Assembly (NCBI GenBank): GCA_030527825.1
Contig: JAUNAC010000001.1
Coordinates: forward strand, 558,001-622,000
Length of the DNA stretch: 64,000 bases
Direction of reading: 5' to 3'
DNA from: Lautropia sp.
Lineage (GTDB): Bacteria; Pseudomonadota; Gammaproteobacteria; Burkholderiales; Burkholderiaceae_E
In this document: in pieces, positions 10,023 to 20,493 of the stretch
How the letters are laid out: each line of letters opens with the position of its first letter
Position numbering within the stretch: the first letter of the stretch is position 1
The notes under the pieces: model-generated
What the model was told of the DNA's origin: nothing
Databases searched by the model: none
What the model saw: the letters and a program-made list of their open reading frames with translations, nothing else
Made by a program: the position numbers and the translations under genes

Positions 10023-10783
10023 ATCAGGAGCCGCGAAGCGCAGGAGAAACACTGATACAGGTTCGCCAGGTCAGCAAGTCCTTTGGTGGACATCAGGTTC
10101 TGCATGAAGTGACGGCCGATTTCAGGGCCGGTGAAGTGGCGGTGATTGTCGGTGCGTCAGGATCGGGCAAGAGCACCTTTCTGCGGATGCTCAATCGTCT
10201 TGAAAGCCATGATTCGGGAACGATCATCATTGATGGCATTGAAGTTGATGATGATCGGCAACGGCTGGAGGCCCTGCGCCAGGAAGTGGGCATGGTATTT
10301 CAGCAGTTCAATCTGTTTTCGCATTTGACGGTGCTGGACAACCTGACACTGGCACCGCGCCGGGTACGGCATTTGTCACGCGATGAAGCCAATGAGCGGG
10401 CCATGACGCTACTGAAGCGGGTGGGGCTTGAGGATCATGCGCACAAGTATCCTTATGCTCTGTCCGGCGGTCAGCAGCAGCGGGTGGCCATTGCCCGGGC
10501 GTTGGCGATGCAGCCCCGCGTGATGCTGTTTGATGAGCCGACCTCGGCACTTGATCCGGAGATGGTCAAGGAAGTGCTGGATGTGATGCGACAGCTGGCA
10601 GACTCGGGCATGACCATGCTGGTGGTGACACACGAGATGGGATTTGCCCGGGAAGTGGCCGATCGGGTGATGTTTTTTGAAAATGGGCGCATCAGTTTTG
10701 AAGCGCCCCCCGCCGACTTTTTTGGCGGAGCCCATGACCATGCCCGGGTCCAGGCGTTCCTGAGTCGGGTTGCTCACCATTGA
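10019..10783 (+). CDS. Polar amino-acid ABC transporter ATP-binding protein
   Basis: A 254-residue GlnQ/HisP-type ATPase that powers the preceding permease. Walker [10 protein letters not shown] is near residues 45-53, the Q-loop is [11 protein letters not shown], the ABC signature [15 protein letters not shown] follows, Walker B is [14 protein letters not shown], and the switch histidine is in [13 protein letters not shown]. All catalytic elements are intact. The start ATG overlaps the permease stop by four bases. It ends the operon; the next gene is convergent. Confidence 0.95.
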   Translation: MNQEPRSAGETLIQVRQVSKSFGGHQVLHEVTADFRAGEVAVIVGASGSGKSTFLRMLNRLESHDSGTIIIDGIEVDDDRQRLEALRQEVGMVFQQFNLFSHLTVLDNLTLAPRRVRHLSRDEANERAMTLLKRVGLEDHAHKYPYALSGGQQQRVAIARALAMQPRVMLFDEPTSALDPEMVKEVLDVMRQLADSGMTMLVVTHEMGFAREVADRVMFFENGRISFEAPPADFFGGAHDHARVQAFLSRVAHH

Positions 10784-10823
10784 GTGGACACAGGAGCCTT
10801 CTGGCTCGGGCTGGCTGCTGGCG

Positions 10824-13043
10824 TCAGATGTCCCGTTCCTCCTGCCCGAGTATCTGTAATACCCGGGCTGCATCGTCCCGTACCTGAATAGCGATGTTGG
10901 TGGCCGCGTCCAGCCGCCGCAGTAGCCAGGGAGTAATTTCGGTTTCGAAGGGATCGGGTAGGGTAACCCGTTCACTCAGCGTGCCGGCAACCGTGGAATC
11001 GTTGAGTGGTGCAATGGGCAGAGAACCCAGTTTGCGTCCAATGCGTTCTTCGGCGTTTTCGAGCGCCGCTGTGGCTTCTGGAATATTGAGTCGATCACGT
11101 CTTAGCACCAGAAGGGTTTTGACAGCGCTGAGCTGTGCCAGAAGCTGATAGCAGTGCACCTGCATGTACTGGAGCGCCTCAATGGGGGGACGTACGGCGC
11201 GGGGTTCTGACAGCGAACGCTGCGTGGCTTGTACCAGTGCGGACAGGCTGTCAAAGGCTTCGCGGCGGGCCAGTCGCCATTCGATTTCTGGTGTGTCTTC
11301 AATGCTTTTGAGCTGTTCGGGATCGAGTGCCAGTTTGGCATGGCGGATCTGTGCGTTGATGGCACGCCGTACGACAGCGGGTATTTGACCGCGCTCCCAG
11401 GATGGGAGTACGTATGAAAAAGCCCAGGCGATGGCAGCACCAACGACGGTATCAGCTATGCGTTCGAACAGGGTAAAAACGGTATGGTCGGTGCCATAGG
11501 AGAGCATGTGGGCCTGGATGAGGCCGAGGGTTGTTCCTGCTACAGAGGTGATCAGGTAGCGGCGGACAGCGAAGCTGTGTGCCACGCCCTGAGAGATGGT
11601 CATGGTGGTCAGCAGAATGAAATGATTCGAGTTAAGCGCCAGAATGATCATGCTGATCACGCAGCCGAGCAAGGTGCCGGCAACACGCTGATTACGCCGC
11701 TCGATCGTTTGTGAAAGGCTACCTCGTAACACTACGGCAATGGTGAGGAGGATCCAGTAGTCGTGCAGTCCTCCCCAGGGCAGGTTGATGGAGATGGCAT
11801 AGCCCGTGCCCATGGCTAGCGCAGCGCGGATGGCGTGGCGCAGCTGGGGCGTTTTCCAGCTCCAGAGGGAGAGCATCGGGGCCCATGACCAGGAGGTCGG
11901 ACTGACGAACATTTGCCAGTTTGCGCGTACGGAGGCAAGATCGGGCACCCGCTCTTTCCGGGCGGTTCGTGACAGGCGCAGCACTTCATCGTTGATGTGG
12001 CCGATGCGGTGGGCGATACCCCGAACCAGCATGGCAGGGGTCGGGCCAAGAATGAGGCTATCCTGTTCGTTATCGCTGGTCGAGCGAATGGTTGCAATAC
12101 GGTTACGACGGTCGATGGCAGGACGGGGGTGGTAGCCCAGGAACAGCGCGTCGGCCAGAGCGTCAATTTCGTCGGCCAGCTCGTCCAGTATGGCGCGCAT
12201 CTGGGCCAGTGCATGACGGTGGCGCGGATGTGTACGCAGGTTTTCCAGATCAAGTTCGCTGGCCAGCAGCTGATCGCGGATGTCGATGGCGATGATGAGC
12301 ATACCGGCTATCCGCTGACGGTAGGGTGTGCGGGGTGACTCCAGCACAATATCGCGGGTGGACTGCATCTGGTCGGCCAGGGCGCTCTGGATACGCAGGA
12401 GCTGGCCAAGCAGTTTTTCGCTGCTATTGCTGTCGTTCGCGCCGCGGTGCTGGAACTGTTGGGCTTCGATGCGGATCAGCTTGGCCAGTGAGATCAGGAC
12501 GTCAGCCATGAGCAGTGCCCGATAGCGTGCGTTGAGCGCGAGATTGATGAGCGTAGCCCAGATGATGTAGAGCCCGGCGCCCATGCCAAAATACAGGGTG
12601 ACCTGCAGCGACGGATAGGTGGATTCGGGCCGGTGACTGGCGACAGAGAAAATGGCCGTGAAAATGATGCCCATGGCCACTGGCACGCCGCGTTTTCCCC
12701 AGGCCATGAGCAGGAAGGCCAGGAACGAGAGCAGGCTAAAGAATAGGCCGAGCTGCAGGTGATGGCCGCTGATTCGCTGCACGATATAGAACACCGGGAT
12801 GCCGGCGATGAAACCGGGCAGCAGGGTGCGCAGTTTTCCTCGGCGAGGCGCAGCAAGATCTGGTGGGGTCACAGCAATGACGCCGACCGTGCTGACAGAG
12901 GCAGCATAGGGGCCAAGCCAGTGTTTGACGAGCAGGGAGATCAGCATCAGCCCCAGACACGCGGCAATGCCGTTGGTGACCTGATGGCTTAGAAGGACGC
13001 GCAGAAAGGCACGGGTGCCTGGTGAGAGCTTCAGGGGGCGCAT
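10824..13043 (-). CDS. FUSC-family inner-membrane protein (YccS-like)
   Basis: A 739-residue protein with two membrane blocks, about residues 15-165 and 385-525, separated and followed by long charged cytoplasmic segments, the layout of the FUSC/YccS family (fusaric acid resistance and aromatic-acid efflux relatives). The second block starts near RHAIRAALAMGTGYAISINL and contains YWILLTIAVVLRGSLSQTIERRNQRVAGTLLGC, of which LRGSLSQTIERRNQRVAGT is the family's most conserved stretch. No membrane-fusion or outer-membrane partner is nearby, so the transported compound is unknown. The ATG is the first credible start; its ribosome site is weak. Confidence 0.75.
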   Translation of the reverse strand: MRPLKLSPGTRAFLRVLLSHQVTNGIAACLGLMLISLLVKHWLGPYAASVSTVGVIAVTPPDLAAPRRGKLRTLLPGFIAGIPVFYIVQRISGHHLQLGLFFSLLSFLAFLLMAWGKRGVPVAMGIIFTAIFSVASHRPESTYPSLQVTLYFGMGAGLYIIWATLINLALNARYRALLMADVLISLAKLIRIEAQQFQHRGANDSNSSEKLLGQLLRIQSALADQMQSTRDIVLESPRTPYRQRIAGMLIIAIDIRDQLLASELDLENLRTHPRHRHALAQMRAILDELADEIDALADALFLGYHPRPAIDRRNRIATIRSTSDNEQDSLILGPTPAMLVRGIAHRIGHINDEVLRLSRTARKERVPDLASVRANWQMFVSPTSWSWAPMLSLWSWKTPQLRHAIRAALAMGTGYAISINLPWGGLHDYWILLTIAVVLRGSLSQTIERRNQRVAGTLLGCVISMIILALNSNHFILLTTMTISQGVAHSFAVRRYLITSVAGTTLGLIQAHMLSYGTDHTVFTLFERIADTVVGAAIAWAFSYVLPSWERGQIPAVVRRAINAQIRHAKLALDPEQLKSIEDTPEIEWRLARREAFDSLSALVQATQRSLSEPRAVRPPIEALQYMQVHCYQLLAQLSAVKTLLVLRRDRLNIPEATAALENAEERIGRKLGSLPIAPLNDSTVAGTLSERVTLPDPFETEITPWLLRRLDAATNIAIQVRDDAARVLQILGQEERDI

Positions 13044-13247
13044 GAAATAGGGGGCAACCGGCGGCCGGGTGGACCGTACGGGGGTTTGGCGGAAAAATTC
13101 CCGTTATTCTGCATGTTGTCTGCCAAGGCGCCAACTTGCTGCATGGCGTTCGGCAGAATGCGTTCTGATGGACGGCAAGCGTTTCGGTTTGAGTGTGATA
13201 TGGGTGGTACGGTAGTGCTTATCTACCGTCATGATAGGAGGGAAGTG

Positions 13248-14033
13248 ATGGCGATCGCTCACGTTCTTAAAGCGGTACCCCCGGATGGGGCCGCGCAATT
13301 GTTTCTGTTGTTCTGCGATGCGGGGCAGCGATGGCAGGATCTGATGCCGCTGTCTGATGCGCTGGGTGAGGCTTTTGCGTCATCGGCTATCGTGGTACTG
13401 CAGGGTCCGCATGCGGTGGGCGATGGCAGCGGCTGGCTGACCTGGCCGGTGACTGAGGATGATCTGTCGCCGGTAGTGCGGCCCGGGGTGCCCATGTCTG
13501 GCCAGTCACCAGACGGGGCAGTGTTGGCTGCCTGGGATGATGCAACGCTGGCAGCGGCGCTGACGGTTGCTCTGCCGGGATGTCTGGCCACTATCCGCAA
13601 CTGGCAGGCGCAGATGAAAGTGCTGCCTGAGGCGACGGCATTGATTGGCCTGGGCGAAGGGGCAACGGTGGCGCTGGCGGCTGCCATGTCTTCGATGGCG
13701 GACGGTCACCCAGTCTGCGGGCGGATCAGCACGGTGGGGGGGCGATTTGGGCCCGTACCGGAAGTGGTCTCGCCTGCACTGGTATTTCATCTGGTGCATG
13801 GCAAGGCGGATGCCGTGGTGCCCTTTCAGCATTCGGTGCACATGGCCAGGACTCTGGTGCAGCGTGATGCCGATGTGGTGGCCGATATCGTACCCCATGA
13901 GGGGCATGAGCCGAGCGCCGAACTGGTGCGCTGGCTGCTGGACCGGTTACGCTCCCGTGTACCGCGCCATCTGTGGCAGGCTGCCATGCGCGTGCAGGGC
14001 AGCACGGACCCGGGTGGTGGATGCGGCGGCTGA
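13248..14033 (+). CDS. YpfH-like alpha/beta hydrolase fold protein lacking the nucleophile serine
   Basis: A 261-residue protein that aligns by eye along its length with the E. coli esterase YpfH (carboxylesterase/phospholipase family): LIGLGEGATVALAA corresponds to YpfH's LIGFSQGAIMALES, HLVHGKADAVVPFQHSV to its acid loop, and PHEGHEPS to its histidine loop. The nucleophile elbow is G-L-G-E-G (residues 134-138), so Ser is Gly136 (codon GGC); the oxyanion strand also reads LLFCDAGQ rather than LLFHGVGD. Asp188 and His220 remain. I infer a protein without normal esterase activity. The start at 13248 follows AGGAGG at 13236-13241; a longer in-frame reading from 13086 has no such site. Confidence 0.7.
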   Translation: MAIAHVLKAVPPDGAAQLFLLFCDAGQRWQDLMPLSDALGEAFASSAIVVLQGPHAVGDGSGWLTWPVTEDDLSPVVRPGVPMSGQSPDGAVLAAWDDATLAAALTVALPGCLATIRNWQAQMKVLPEATALIGLGEGATVALAAAMSSMADGHPVCGRISTVGGRFGPVPEVVSPALVFHLVHGKADAVVPFQHSVHMARTLVQRDADVVADIVPHEGHEPSAELVRWLLDRLRSRVPRHLWQAAMRVQGSTDPGGGCGG

Positions 14034-14054
14034 GCGCCGCACCGTTTGGCTATG

Positions 14055-15578
14055 CTAGCCGTGCGCCTGCACGTCAGCCTTCACGTCATCGAAGGTTTTG
14101 CGTATGTTGGCTGACGGCGGTGCCGACATCAGGCTGGCAACGACAATGGCCACGCAGGCCAGGATGAAGCCCGGGATGATCTCGTAGACTTCACCCAGCC
14201 GGGGCAGGGACATGCCAGGCCAGTCGATGAGCTTCCAGGCGATGACGGTGGCGGCACCAACGATCATGCCGGCCAGGGCGCCGTTGCGCGTCATGCGTGA
14301 CCACAGCAGCGACAGCAGCACCACCGGGCCGAAGGCAGCCCCGAAGCCCGCCCAGGCGTAGCTGACCAGGCCCAGCACTTCACTGTTGGGGTCGGAGGCA
14401 AGCCAGATGGCGATGACCGAGACCAGCAGCACCATGGCACGGCCGAACCAGACCAGTTCCCTGTCAGAGGCACCGCGGCGCAGGAAGGTTTTGTAGAGAT
14501 CCTGGGTCAGCGCACTGGAGCAGACCAGCAGCTGGCAGGACAGGGTGCTCATGACGGCAGCCAGGATGGCGGCGAGCAGCAGGCCGGCGATCCAGGGGTT
14601 AAAGAGCAGCCGGGAGATTTCGATGAAGACGGTTTCCTTGTTGGCAGCGACGGTGTTGGGGATTTCCGGGTGGCTGCTGAAGTATGCGATGCCAAAGAAG
14701 CCGACGCCCACTGAGCCGGCCAGGCACAGGATCATCCAGATCATGCCGATGCGCCGGGCTTTGGGAATGGTCTTGATGGATTCAGCCGCCATGAAGCGCA
14801 CCAGAATGTGTGGCTGGCCGAAATAGCCCAGACCCCAGGCCAGCAGCGACAGGATGGCCAGGCTGTCAAGCTTGCCCATCAGGCTGGTGGCGCTCGGTTT
14901 GATCTGTTCGATGATCTCCAGGCTGTTGTGGACGCCACCCTGGGTGTAGATGACCATCAGCGGAGCAGCAATCAGGGCGGTGATCATCAGGGAAGCCTGG
15001 ATGGTGTCTGTCCAGCTGACAGCCAGGAAGCCGCCAATGAACACGTAGGCGATGGTGCAGAGTGCACCCACCCACAGGGCGGTGTGATAGGGCATGTCGA
15101 ACATGCTGGTGAAGAGCTTGGCACCGGCGACGACACCCGAGGCGCAGTAGAGGGTGAAGAAAATCAGGATGACGATGGCGGTGAACACGCGCAGCAGCCG
15201 GCTGCCGTCTTCGAAGCGGTTGGTGAAATAGTCGGGCATGGTGAGCGCGTTGCCGACCTTTTCGGTGTAGACGCGCAGGCGACCTGCCACGATGTACCAG
15301 TTGAGCCAGGCGCCGATGCACAGGCCGATGGCGATCCAGGATTCAGACAGGCCGCTGGCATATACCGCGCCCGGCAACCCCATCAGCAGCCAGCCGCTCA
15401 TGTCGGAGGCGCCGGCCGAGAGGGCGGTGACGAAGCTGCCCAGGCTACGTCCGCCCAGGATGTAATCGGACAGGTTGGTGGTGGCTCGATAACCAAGCCA
15501 TCCGATCAGCAGCATGCCGACCAGGTAAATGGCAAACATGATGGTGGTTGCCGTGTCCGCGTGGGTTACGAGGGTCAT
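14055..15578 (-). CDS. putP: Sodium/proline symporter
   Basis: Inner-membrane Na+/L-proline symporter of the SSS family; 507 residues against 502 in E. coli. The family segments are present: LSDYILGGRSLGSFVTALSA and ASDMSGWLLMGLPGA near residues 35-75 (helix 2, sodium and proline site), FFTLYCASGVVAGAKLF, and LAAVMSTLSCQLLVCSSALT (about 330-350). I chose the ATG at 15578 because AGGAGA lies seven bases upstream; the in-frame extension to 15644 adds 22 unlike residues. No putA is nearby. Convergent with the hydrolase gene, about 20 bases apart. Confidence 0.92.
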   Translation of the reverse strand: MTLVTHADTATTIMFAIYLVGMLLIGWLGYRATTNLSDYILGGRSLGSFVTALSAGASDMSGWLLMGLPGAVYASGLSESWIAIGLCIGAWLNWYIVAGRLRVYTEKVGNALTMPDYFTNRFEDGSRLLRVFTAIVILIFFTLYCASGVVAGAKLFTSMFDMPYHTALWVGALCTIAYVFIGGFLAVSWTDTIQASLMITALIAAPLMVIYTQGGVHNSLEIIEQIKPSATSLMGKLDSLAILSLLAWGLGYFGQPHILVRFMAAESIKTIPKARRIGMIWMILCLAGSVGVGFFGIAYFSSHPEIPNTVAANKETVFIEISRLLFNPWIAGLLLAAILAAVMSTLSCQLLVCSSALTQDLYKTFLRRGASDRELVWFGRAMVLLVSVIAIWLASDPNSEVLGLVSYAWAGFGAAFGPVVLLSLLWSRMTRNGALAGMIVGAATVIAWKLIDWPGMSLPRLGEVYEIIPGFILACVAIVVASLMSAPPSANIRKTFDDVKADVQAHG

Positions 15579-15741
15579 GAACCGTCTCCTGTTACAGGTT
15601 ACAGAATAGATAGGCTGGCAGCTGGGTACTGCAGAATCGGACAAATACCGTGATTCTGTGCCGATGCAGGTGCTAACGTGGCGGATTTTACGCGTATTCT
15701 GTCATTGTCGTAGTGCCGAGATGGCTATTTCGGCAAGAGGA

Positions 15742-15781
15742 TGTCCATCCGCCGGCTGCCCCTCTGGCGGGGGCCTGGACA
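15742..15781. promoter_or_regulatory. Dyad between putP and copA
   Basis: TGTCCA (15742-15747) and TGGACA (15776-15781) form the outer arms and CCGCC / GGCGG (15749-15753, 15766-15770) the inner arms of an imperfect hairpin or operator. It lies about 70 bases before copA in the divergent putP-copA region. I could not match it to the CueR consensus, so the regulator is open. Confidence 0.35.
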
Positions 15782-15849
15782 AGCTCCGTCGGAGGTACCT
15801 CGGGTGGGGGTAACGCAGTAGCATGTCTGTGTCACCGACAAGGGAATGA

Positions 15850-18411
15850 ATGATGAATGTGCCAGAACAAAAGGGGTTGGCCAGCGGGCCGGGGATGGGG
15901 CAGTCGTTGACCCTGCCGGTTTCGGGCATGAGTTGCGCCTCGTGTGTGCGGCGTGTGGAAACGGCTTTGGCCCGGGTGCCGGGGGTGGCGGCGGTCAGTG
16001 TGAATCTGGCAACTGAGCAGGCAACGATCACACTGCAGGAATCGGTGCCGGTGCAGACGCTGGTGCAGGTGGTGGAGAAGATGGGCTATGAGGTGCCCGG
16101 ACAGGCGGTGCGCTTGCAGGTGGCGGAGATGAGTTGCGCCTCTTGCGTGGGGCGCGTGGAGCGGGCGCTGAAAGCGGTGCCGGGGGTGATGTCGGCTACG
16201 GTGAATCTGGCCACGGAAGAGGCCGTGGTGACGGGCGTGGCACCGGTGACGGCATTGCTGGAGGCGGCTGCCCGGGCGGGCTATCCGGCGCAGCCGGTGG
16301 CCGCAGACCCGAGCGCTGGTGGGGCGGCAGCCGTCGGTCCGGGAGGCGATGTATCGGGAGATACAGATGGGCGCGAAAAACGCAGGCTTGCCGGTCAGCG
16401 TGCCTTGTGGCGGGATCTGTGGATAGCGACAGGGTTGGCGTTGCCGGTGTTTCTTCTGGAGATGGGGGGTCATGTGGTGCCCGCGTTCCATCACTGGGTG
16501 GCACGGACATGGGGGATGCAGCAGAGCTGGTATCTGCAGGCGTTGCTCACGACGCTGGTGTTGTGCGTGCCGGGGCGGCGTTTTTACCGCAAGGGCATTC
16601 CGGCGCTGCTGCGGGGCGCGCCTGACATGAATTCGCTGGTGGCCCTGGGGACGCTGGCGGCCTGGGGTTATTCACTGGTGGCGACCTTCTGGCCGCAATG
16701 GCTGCCGGCCGGTACCGTGCATGTCTATTATGAAGCGGCTGCCGTCATTGTGGTGCTGATTCTGGCCGGGCGTTTTCTGGAGGCCCGGGCGAAGGGGCGG
16801 ACATCCGCAGCCATCCGGCGACTGGCGGGTTTGCAGGTGCAGATGGCCCATGTGCTGCGGGAGGGGCAGCCCGTGGATGTTTCGCTGGCGCAGGTGCGTG
16901 TGGGTGATTGGCTGGTGGTGCGGCCCGGCGAGCGCGTGCCACTGGATGGGCGGGTGCAGGCCGGCAGCAGCTATGTGGACGAGTCTGTGATGACGGGTGA
17001 GCCGGTGCCGGTGGCCAAGACGGCAGGCAGTTCAGTGGTTGGCGGAACGGTGAATCAGGCCGGTGCCCTGACGGTGCAGGTCACCGCCGTCGGGGGGCAG
17101 ACAGTGCTGGCGCAAATTATTCAGCTGGTGATGCAGGCGCAGGCCAGCAAGTTGCCGATTCAGACCAGGGTGGATCAGGTCACGATGTGGTTTGTGCCCG
17201 CGGTGATGGTAGCGGCGGCGCTGACGTTTGTGGTCTGGTGGGTGTTCGGCCCGCAGCCGGCGCTGGGTCTTGCGCTGGTCAATGCGGTGGCGGTGCTGAT
17301 CATTGCCTGTCCGTGTGCCATGGGGCTGGCGACACCCACGTCCATCATGGTGGGGATTGGCCGCGGTGCGGAGCTTGGGGTGCTGTTTCGCAAGGGGGAC
17401 GCCCTGCAGCGCCTGAAGGATGCCCGGGTGGTGGCGCTGGACAAGACGGGTACGCTCACGCAGGGGCGCCCGGCGTTGACCGATCTGCAGCTGCAGCCGG
17501 GCTTCGTGCGCGATCAGGTGCTGGCCCAGGTGGCGGCTCTGGAGCAACAGTCGGAGCATCCGATTGCCCGGGCGCTGGTGGCGGCGGCCAGGGCCGAGGG
17601 GTTGACGCCGCCGGACATTCAGGATTTTGTCTCCGAGACCGGGTTGGGGGTGCGTGCTACGCTGCGGCCGACCGGTGTCACGGTCGCCGTGGGTGCTGAC
17701 CGTTACATGCAGGCGATGGGCGTGGATGTGAACGGTCAGGCGGCACTGGCCCAACAGTGGGGGGATGAGGGCAAATCACCGCTTTATGTCGCCATTGGTG
17801 GACAACTTGCCGCCATGATGGCGATATCGGATCCGGTCAAGCCGACGACGCCCGCGGCCATTGCGGCCTTGCGTGCGCAGGGCCTTGCGGTGGTGATGAT
17901 CACGGGTGACAGTGCACGTACCGCGCGCGCGGTGGCGCGGTCGCTGGGCATTGAGGAGGTTGTGGCAGAGGTGTTGCCTGCGGACAAGGTGGCGGCCATC
18001 CAGCGCCTGCAGGCAGCCCGGGGCCTGGTGGCTTATGTGGGGGACGGCATCAATGACGCGCCGGCGCTGGCGCAGGCAGATGTCGGGATAGCCATTGGCA
18101 CGGGTACCGATGTGGCGATTGAAGCGGCGGATGTGGTGCTGATGTCGGGCAGCCTGCCCGGCGTGGTGCGCGCGATTGAATTGTCGCGGGCGACGCTGCG
18201 CAATATCCATCAGAATCTGTTCTGGGCCTTTGCCTATAACACGGCATTGATTCCGCTGGCCGCGGGCGTGTTTTATCCCGCGTTTGGCCTGTTGCTGTCA
18301 CCGATGCTCGGGGCGGCGGCGATGGCCCTGTCCAGTGTATTCGTACTGGGCAATGCGCTGCGGTTGCGTCATGCCGTTACCGAAGACACTCCACAGCCGG
18401 CGCGGAAATGA
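15850..18411 (+). CDS. copA: Copper-exporting P1B-type ATPase
   Basis: Pumps Cu(I) out of the cytoplasm. The 853 residues carry two N-terminal metal-binding domains, each with MSCASC (Cys29/32 and Cys96/99), eight membrane helices, the translocation motif [11 protein letters not shown] (Cys487-Pro-Cys489), the phosphorylation site DKTGTLT (Asp531), the SEHPIARAL nucleotide-site motif and the hinge [14 protein letters not shown]. The HMA linker region is Gly/Ala rich. A run of AAGGGA nine bases before the first ATG is the likely ribosome site; a second ATG follows at once. The gene ends in a shared terminator facing a TonB receptor. No CueR homologue is in the window. Confidence 0.95.
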   Translation: MMNVPEQKGLASGPGMGQSLTLPVSGMSCASCVRRVETALARVPGVAAVSVNLATEQATITLQESVPVQTLVQVVEKMGYEVPGQAVRLQVAEMSCASCVGRVERALKAVPGVMSATVNLATEEAVVTGVAPVTALLEAAARAGYPAQPVAADPSAGGAAAVGPGGDVSGDTDGREKRRLAGQRALWRDLWIATGLALPVFLLEMGGHVVPAFHHWVARTWGMQQSWYLQALLTTLVLCVPGRRFYRKGIPALLRGAPDMNSLVALGTLAAWGYSLVATFWPQWLPAGTVHVYYEAAAVIVVLILAGRFLEARAKGRTSAAIRRLAGLQVQMAHVLREGQPVDVSLAQVRVGDWLVVRPGERVPLDGRVQAGSSYVDESVMTGEPVPVAKTAGSSVVGGTVNQAGALTVQVTAVGGQTVLAQIIQLVMQAQASKLPIQTRVDQVTMWFVPAVMVAAALTFVVWWVFGPQPALGLALVNAVAVLIIACPCAMGLATPTSIMVGIGRGAELGVLFRKGDALQRLKDARVVALDKTGTLTQGRPALTDLQLQPGFVRDQVLAQVAALEQQSEHPIARALVAAARAEGLTPPDIQDFVSETGLGVRATLRPTGVTVAVGADRYMQAMGVDVNGQAALAQQWGDEGKSPLYVAIGGQLAAMMAISDPVKPTTPAAIAALRAQGLAVVMITGDSARTARAVARSLGIEEVVAEVLPADKVAAIQRLQAARGLVAYVGDGINDAPALAQADVGIAIGTGTDVAIEAADVVLMSGSLPGVVRAIELSRATLRNIHQNLFWAFAYNTALIPLAAGVFYPAFGLLLSPMLGAAAMALSSVFVLGNALRLRHAVTEDTPQPARK

Positions 18412-18460
18412 AACAGCCCGCGGCTGTCAGGGCTTATCCTGACGTGCCGTGGGCTGTTTC
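18410..18460. terminator. Bidirectional terminator between copA and the TonB receptor gene
   Basis: A perfect ten-base stem, GAAACAGCCC at 18410-18419 and GGGCTGTTTC at 18451-18460, encloses an inner stem TCAGG/CCTGA. The outer ends supply A/T runs on both strands, so it can stop both convergent transcripts. It overlaps the last bases of copA. Confidence 0.75.
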
Positions 18461-18525
18461 CGGACCGACCCCCTGGGCGTTTCCCGGGTTGACCGGAAAG
18501 GCCCTGGGGCATCGGGGCGGAGCGC

Positions 18526-20493
18526 TCAGTAGCGCGGGGAGTAGGACACGCCCAGCATGACCGTACGGGCCTGCTGGTTGTAATAGTGCCAGGTGGTGTT
18601 GTGGCGGTTGCCGAGGTTGTAGACATCGGCATAGGCCGTCAGCTCATTGGAGACGCGCCAGGCTGAACGCAGGTTGATGAGCAGTGTGCCGCCGACCCGC
18701 TGCTGGTTGGCTTCATCGGAGAAATGGCGGTTGTTCAGCACGACGTCGGCCCCTACGCTGTATTCGCCCAGACCATAATCCACCTGGCCATTGAGGGAGC
18801 GCTTGGCGACATGGGGCAGGGCGAGGCCGGTGCTGTTGTTCTTGGGCCTGATCAGATCCAGGTTGGCCTGCCAGCGCAGTCCTTCGAATGCCTGACCGGG
18901 GGCTGTGTCCTGTCCGACCGAGAGAGCCAGTCCGCTGACGGTTGCCCGGCCGACGTTGAAGATGCTGCAGTTGGCCACGCCCGTGCAGTCGCCACTGGCC
19001 GTGATCCGGTCATGAATGCGGCTGCGGTGAACGATGGCCTTGGCATAGGTGATCTGGTCGGGCTGCCAGTAGGCTCCGGCGTCAATGGTCTGGGTACGCT
19101 GCTGTTTCAGGCGGTTGTTTTCCGGGCTGGCGTAGTAATCCGACAGCGCCGGGGCGCGGTAGCCCGTGCTGATATTGCCGACGACCCGCAGGTTATCGGC
19201 CAGCCGGTAGCCGTAGCCGATCTGGTGACTGAAGGTTTTCTTGAAGCGGTTGCTGTCGTCAAGGCGCATGGCCAGATTCAGCTGGTGCGGGCCATAGCTG
19301 CCCACCGCCGAGCCGTGGAGGGCGTCGGTGGTGCGGGTGGGAGAGGACAGGTTGCTGGTGTCGTAGCTTTCTTCCAGGCGCTCGACGCCGATGTGAGCGC
19401 GTACTTCTCTGGTGATCTGATGATCGGCGCCCAGGCCGTACTCGCGCAGGCGCGTTTTGTCCCAGCGGGCGGTGTCATTACTGTAGTTATAGGTGTTGCT
19501 GATGCTGCTCTGGCCGAATTTGGCCTGAACCTGGGTTCCGGGCATCAGCTCGTGCTCGGCCCGTACCCCGGTCAGTTCCAGGCGTTTCTTGGCAGCCAGT
19601 GCGGAGTTGCCGGCGTTGTTGCCATCGAAATCGGCATTGACCGTGTTGCGCATGGCCACGACGGTGACGTGGGTGGCAGTCGAGAGCCGGGCATCCAGTC
19701 GGCCGGACAGGTTATCTCGTTTCCAGCTGTCCTGGTCATTTTGGTGACCGGGGGCATCCTTGGCGGTGACGTCAAAGCCATCGCCGCGCTCGCGCCCGAC
19801 GTCGATGCTGCCGGTGATCTGCGCGTTGCCGCCCGAGAGCCGTCCCCGCATCTGCATGTAGCCACGACCGCCGATGCCGGCTTCTCCGCTGGCGTGGGTT
19901 TTCGGGCCGGCGGCATCGGAAAGGAACTGGACGACGCCGCCGTTGGCGTTCTGGCCATAAAGACCGGAGCCGGCTCCGCGCAGGATTTCGGTACGGCTGC
20001 CATAGGCCATGGGTAGCAGTGAAAAATCGGCGCCACTGGCAGGACTGACCCGGAAGCCGTCAATCAGCACCAGCGTGTCTTCCAGTGCGTGTCCCCGGAT
20101 GCTCAGCCCGCCAAAGGAGCCTGGCGTACCCTGAGAGCGGGTCTGGATGCTGCCCAGCGGCTCAAAGGGGGTGAGCTGGCTGAGGTTCTGGTGGGCATGG
20201 TAGGTGGGTAGTACCACAACGTCGGTGGTCAGTTCGTCGATTGCCGCCGGCATGGCTGCCGGCGTTACCAGGGTCACCGCAGCGTGGCGAGGCGCCTGAC
20301 GGGCCTCGGGCATGGCCGGTGTCACCAGGCGGCTTCCCCGGTTCGGGGCAGCCATGTGATGATGGTTGGCCGGCGAGGTCATCTGCTGGACAGTGCGTGT
20401 GGCTGGCTGGCCGGACTGTGCCTGCACTGCAGGGGTGGCTGCCAGGGAAAAGGCCGCGGCAACTGCGGCTGCACAGGTGGTTCGCTTGAACAT
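18526..20493 (-). CDS. TonB-dependent outer-membrane receptor (BtuB-like)
   Basis: A 655-residue outer-membrane transporter. A signal peptide covers residues 1-25 (ends AVQA). A short extra segment with HHHM (44-47) precedes the plug, which contains GGLSIRGHALEDTLVLIDG and EILRGAGSGLYGQNANGGVV. The barrel shows the BtuB-group pieces NISTGYRAPALSDYY and NVGRATVSGLAL and ends with an aromatic residue. I chose the ATG at 20493 because GGAG lies upstream and it gives the signal peptide; a longer frame to 20667 does not. Ligand unknown: cobalamin-type by fold, but its place beside copA and the His/Met-rich N-terminus could also suit a metal. I saw no B12 riboswitch upstream. Confidence 0.85.
   Translation of the reverse strand: MFKRTTCAAAVAAAFSLAATPAVQAQSGQPATRTVQQMTSPANHHHMAAPNRGSRLVTPAMPEARQAPRHAAVTLVTPAAMPAAIDELTTDVVVLPTYHAHQNLSQLTPFEPLGSIQTRSQGTPGSFGGLSIRGHALEDTLVLIDGFRVSPASGADFSLLPMAYGSRTEILRGAGSGLYGQNANGGVVQFLSDAAGPKTHASGEAGIGGRGYMQMRGRLSGGNAQITGSIDVGRERGDGFDVTAKDAPGHQNDQDSWKRDNLSGRLDARLSTATHVTVVAMRNTVNADFDGNNAGNSALAAKKRLELTGVRAEHELMPGTQVQAKFGQSSISNTYNYSNDTARWDKTRLREYGLGADHQITREVRAHIGVERLEESYDTSNLSSPTRTTDALHGSAVGSYGPHQLNLAMRLDDSNRFKKTFSHQIGYGYRLADNLRVVGNISTGYRAPALSDYYASPENNRLKQQRTQTIDAGAYWQPDQITYAKAIVHRSRIHDRITASGDCTGVANCSIFNVGRATVSGLALSVGQDTAPGQAFEGLRWQANLDLIRPKNNSTGLALPHVAKRSLNGQVDYGLGEYSVGADVVLNNRHFSDEANQQRVGGTLLINLRSAWRVSNELTAYADVYNLGNRHNTTWHYYNQQARTVMLGVSYSPRY

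Noticed and set aside
14808-15653. 281-codon ORF on the + strand
   Set aside because: It mirrors the putP membrane helices and has no recognisable domain.
15742-15849. CueR-type copper promoter for copA
   Set aside because: The dyad present does not match the CueR site and no 19-base-spaced promoter could be identified.
18724-20016. 430-codon ORF on the + strand
   Set aside because: It is antisense to the TonB receptor barrel, is low in complexity (Val/Ala/Gly) and has no ribosome site.
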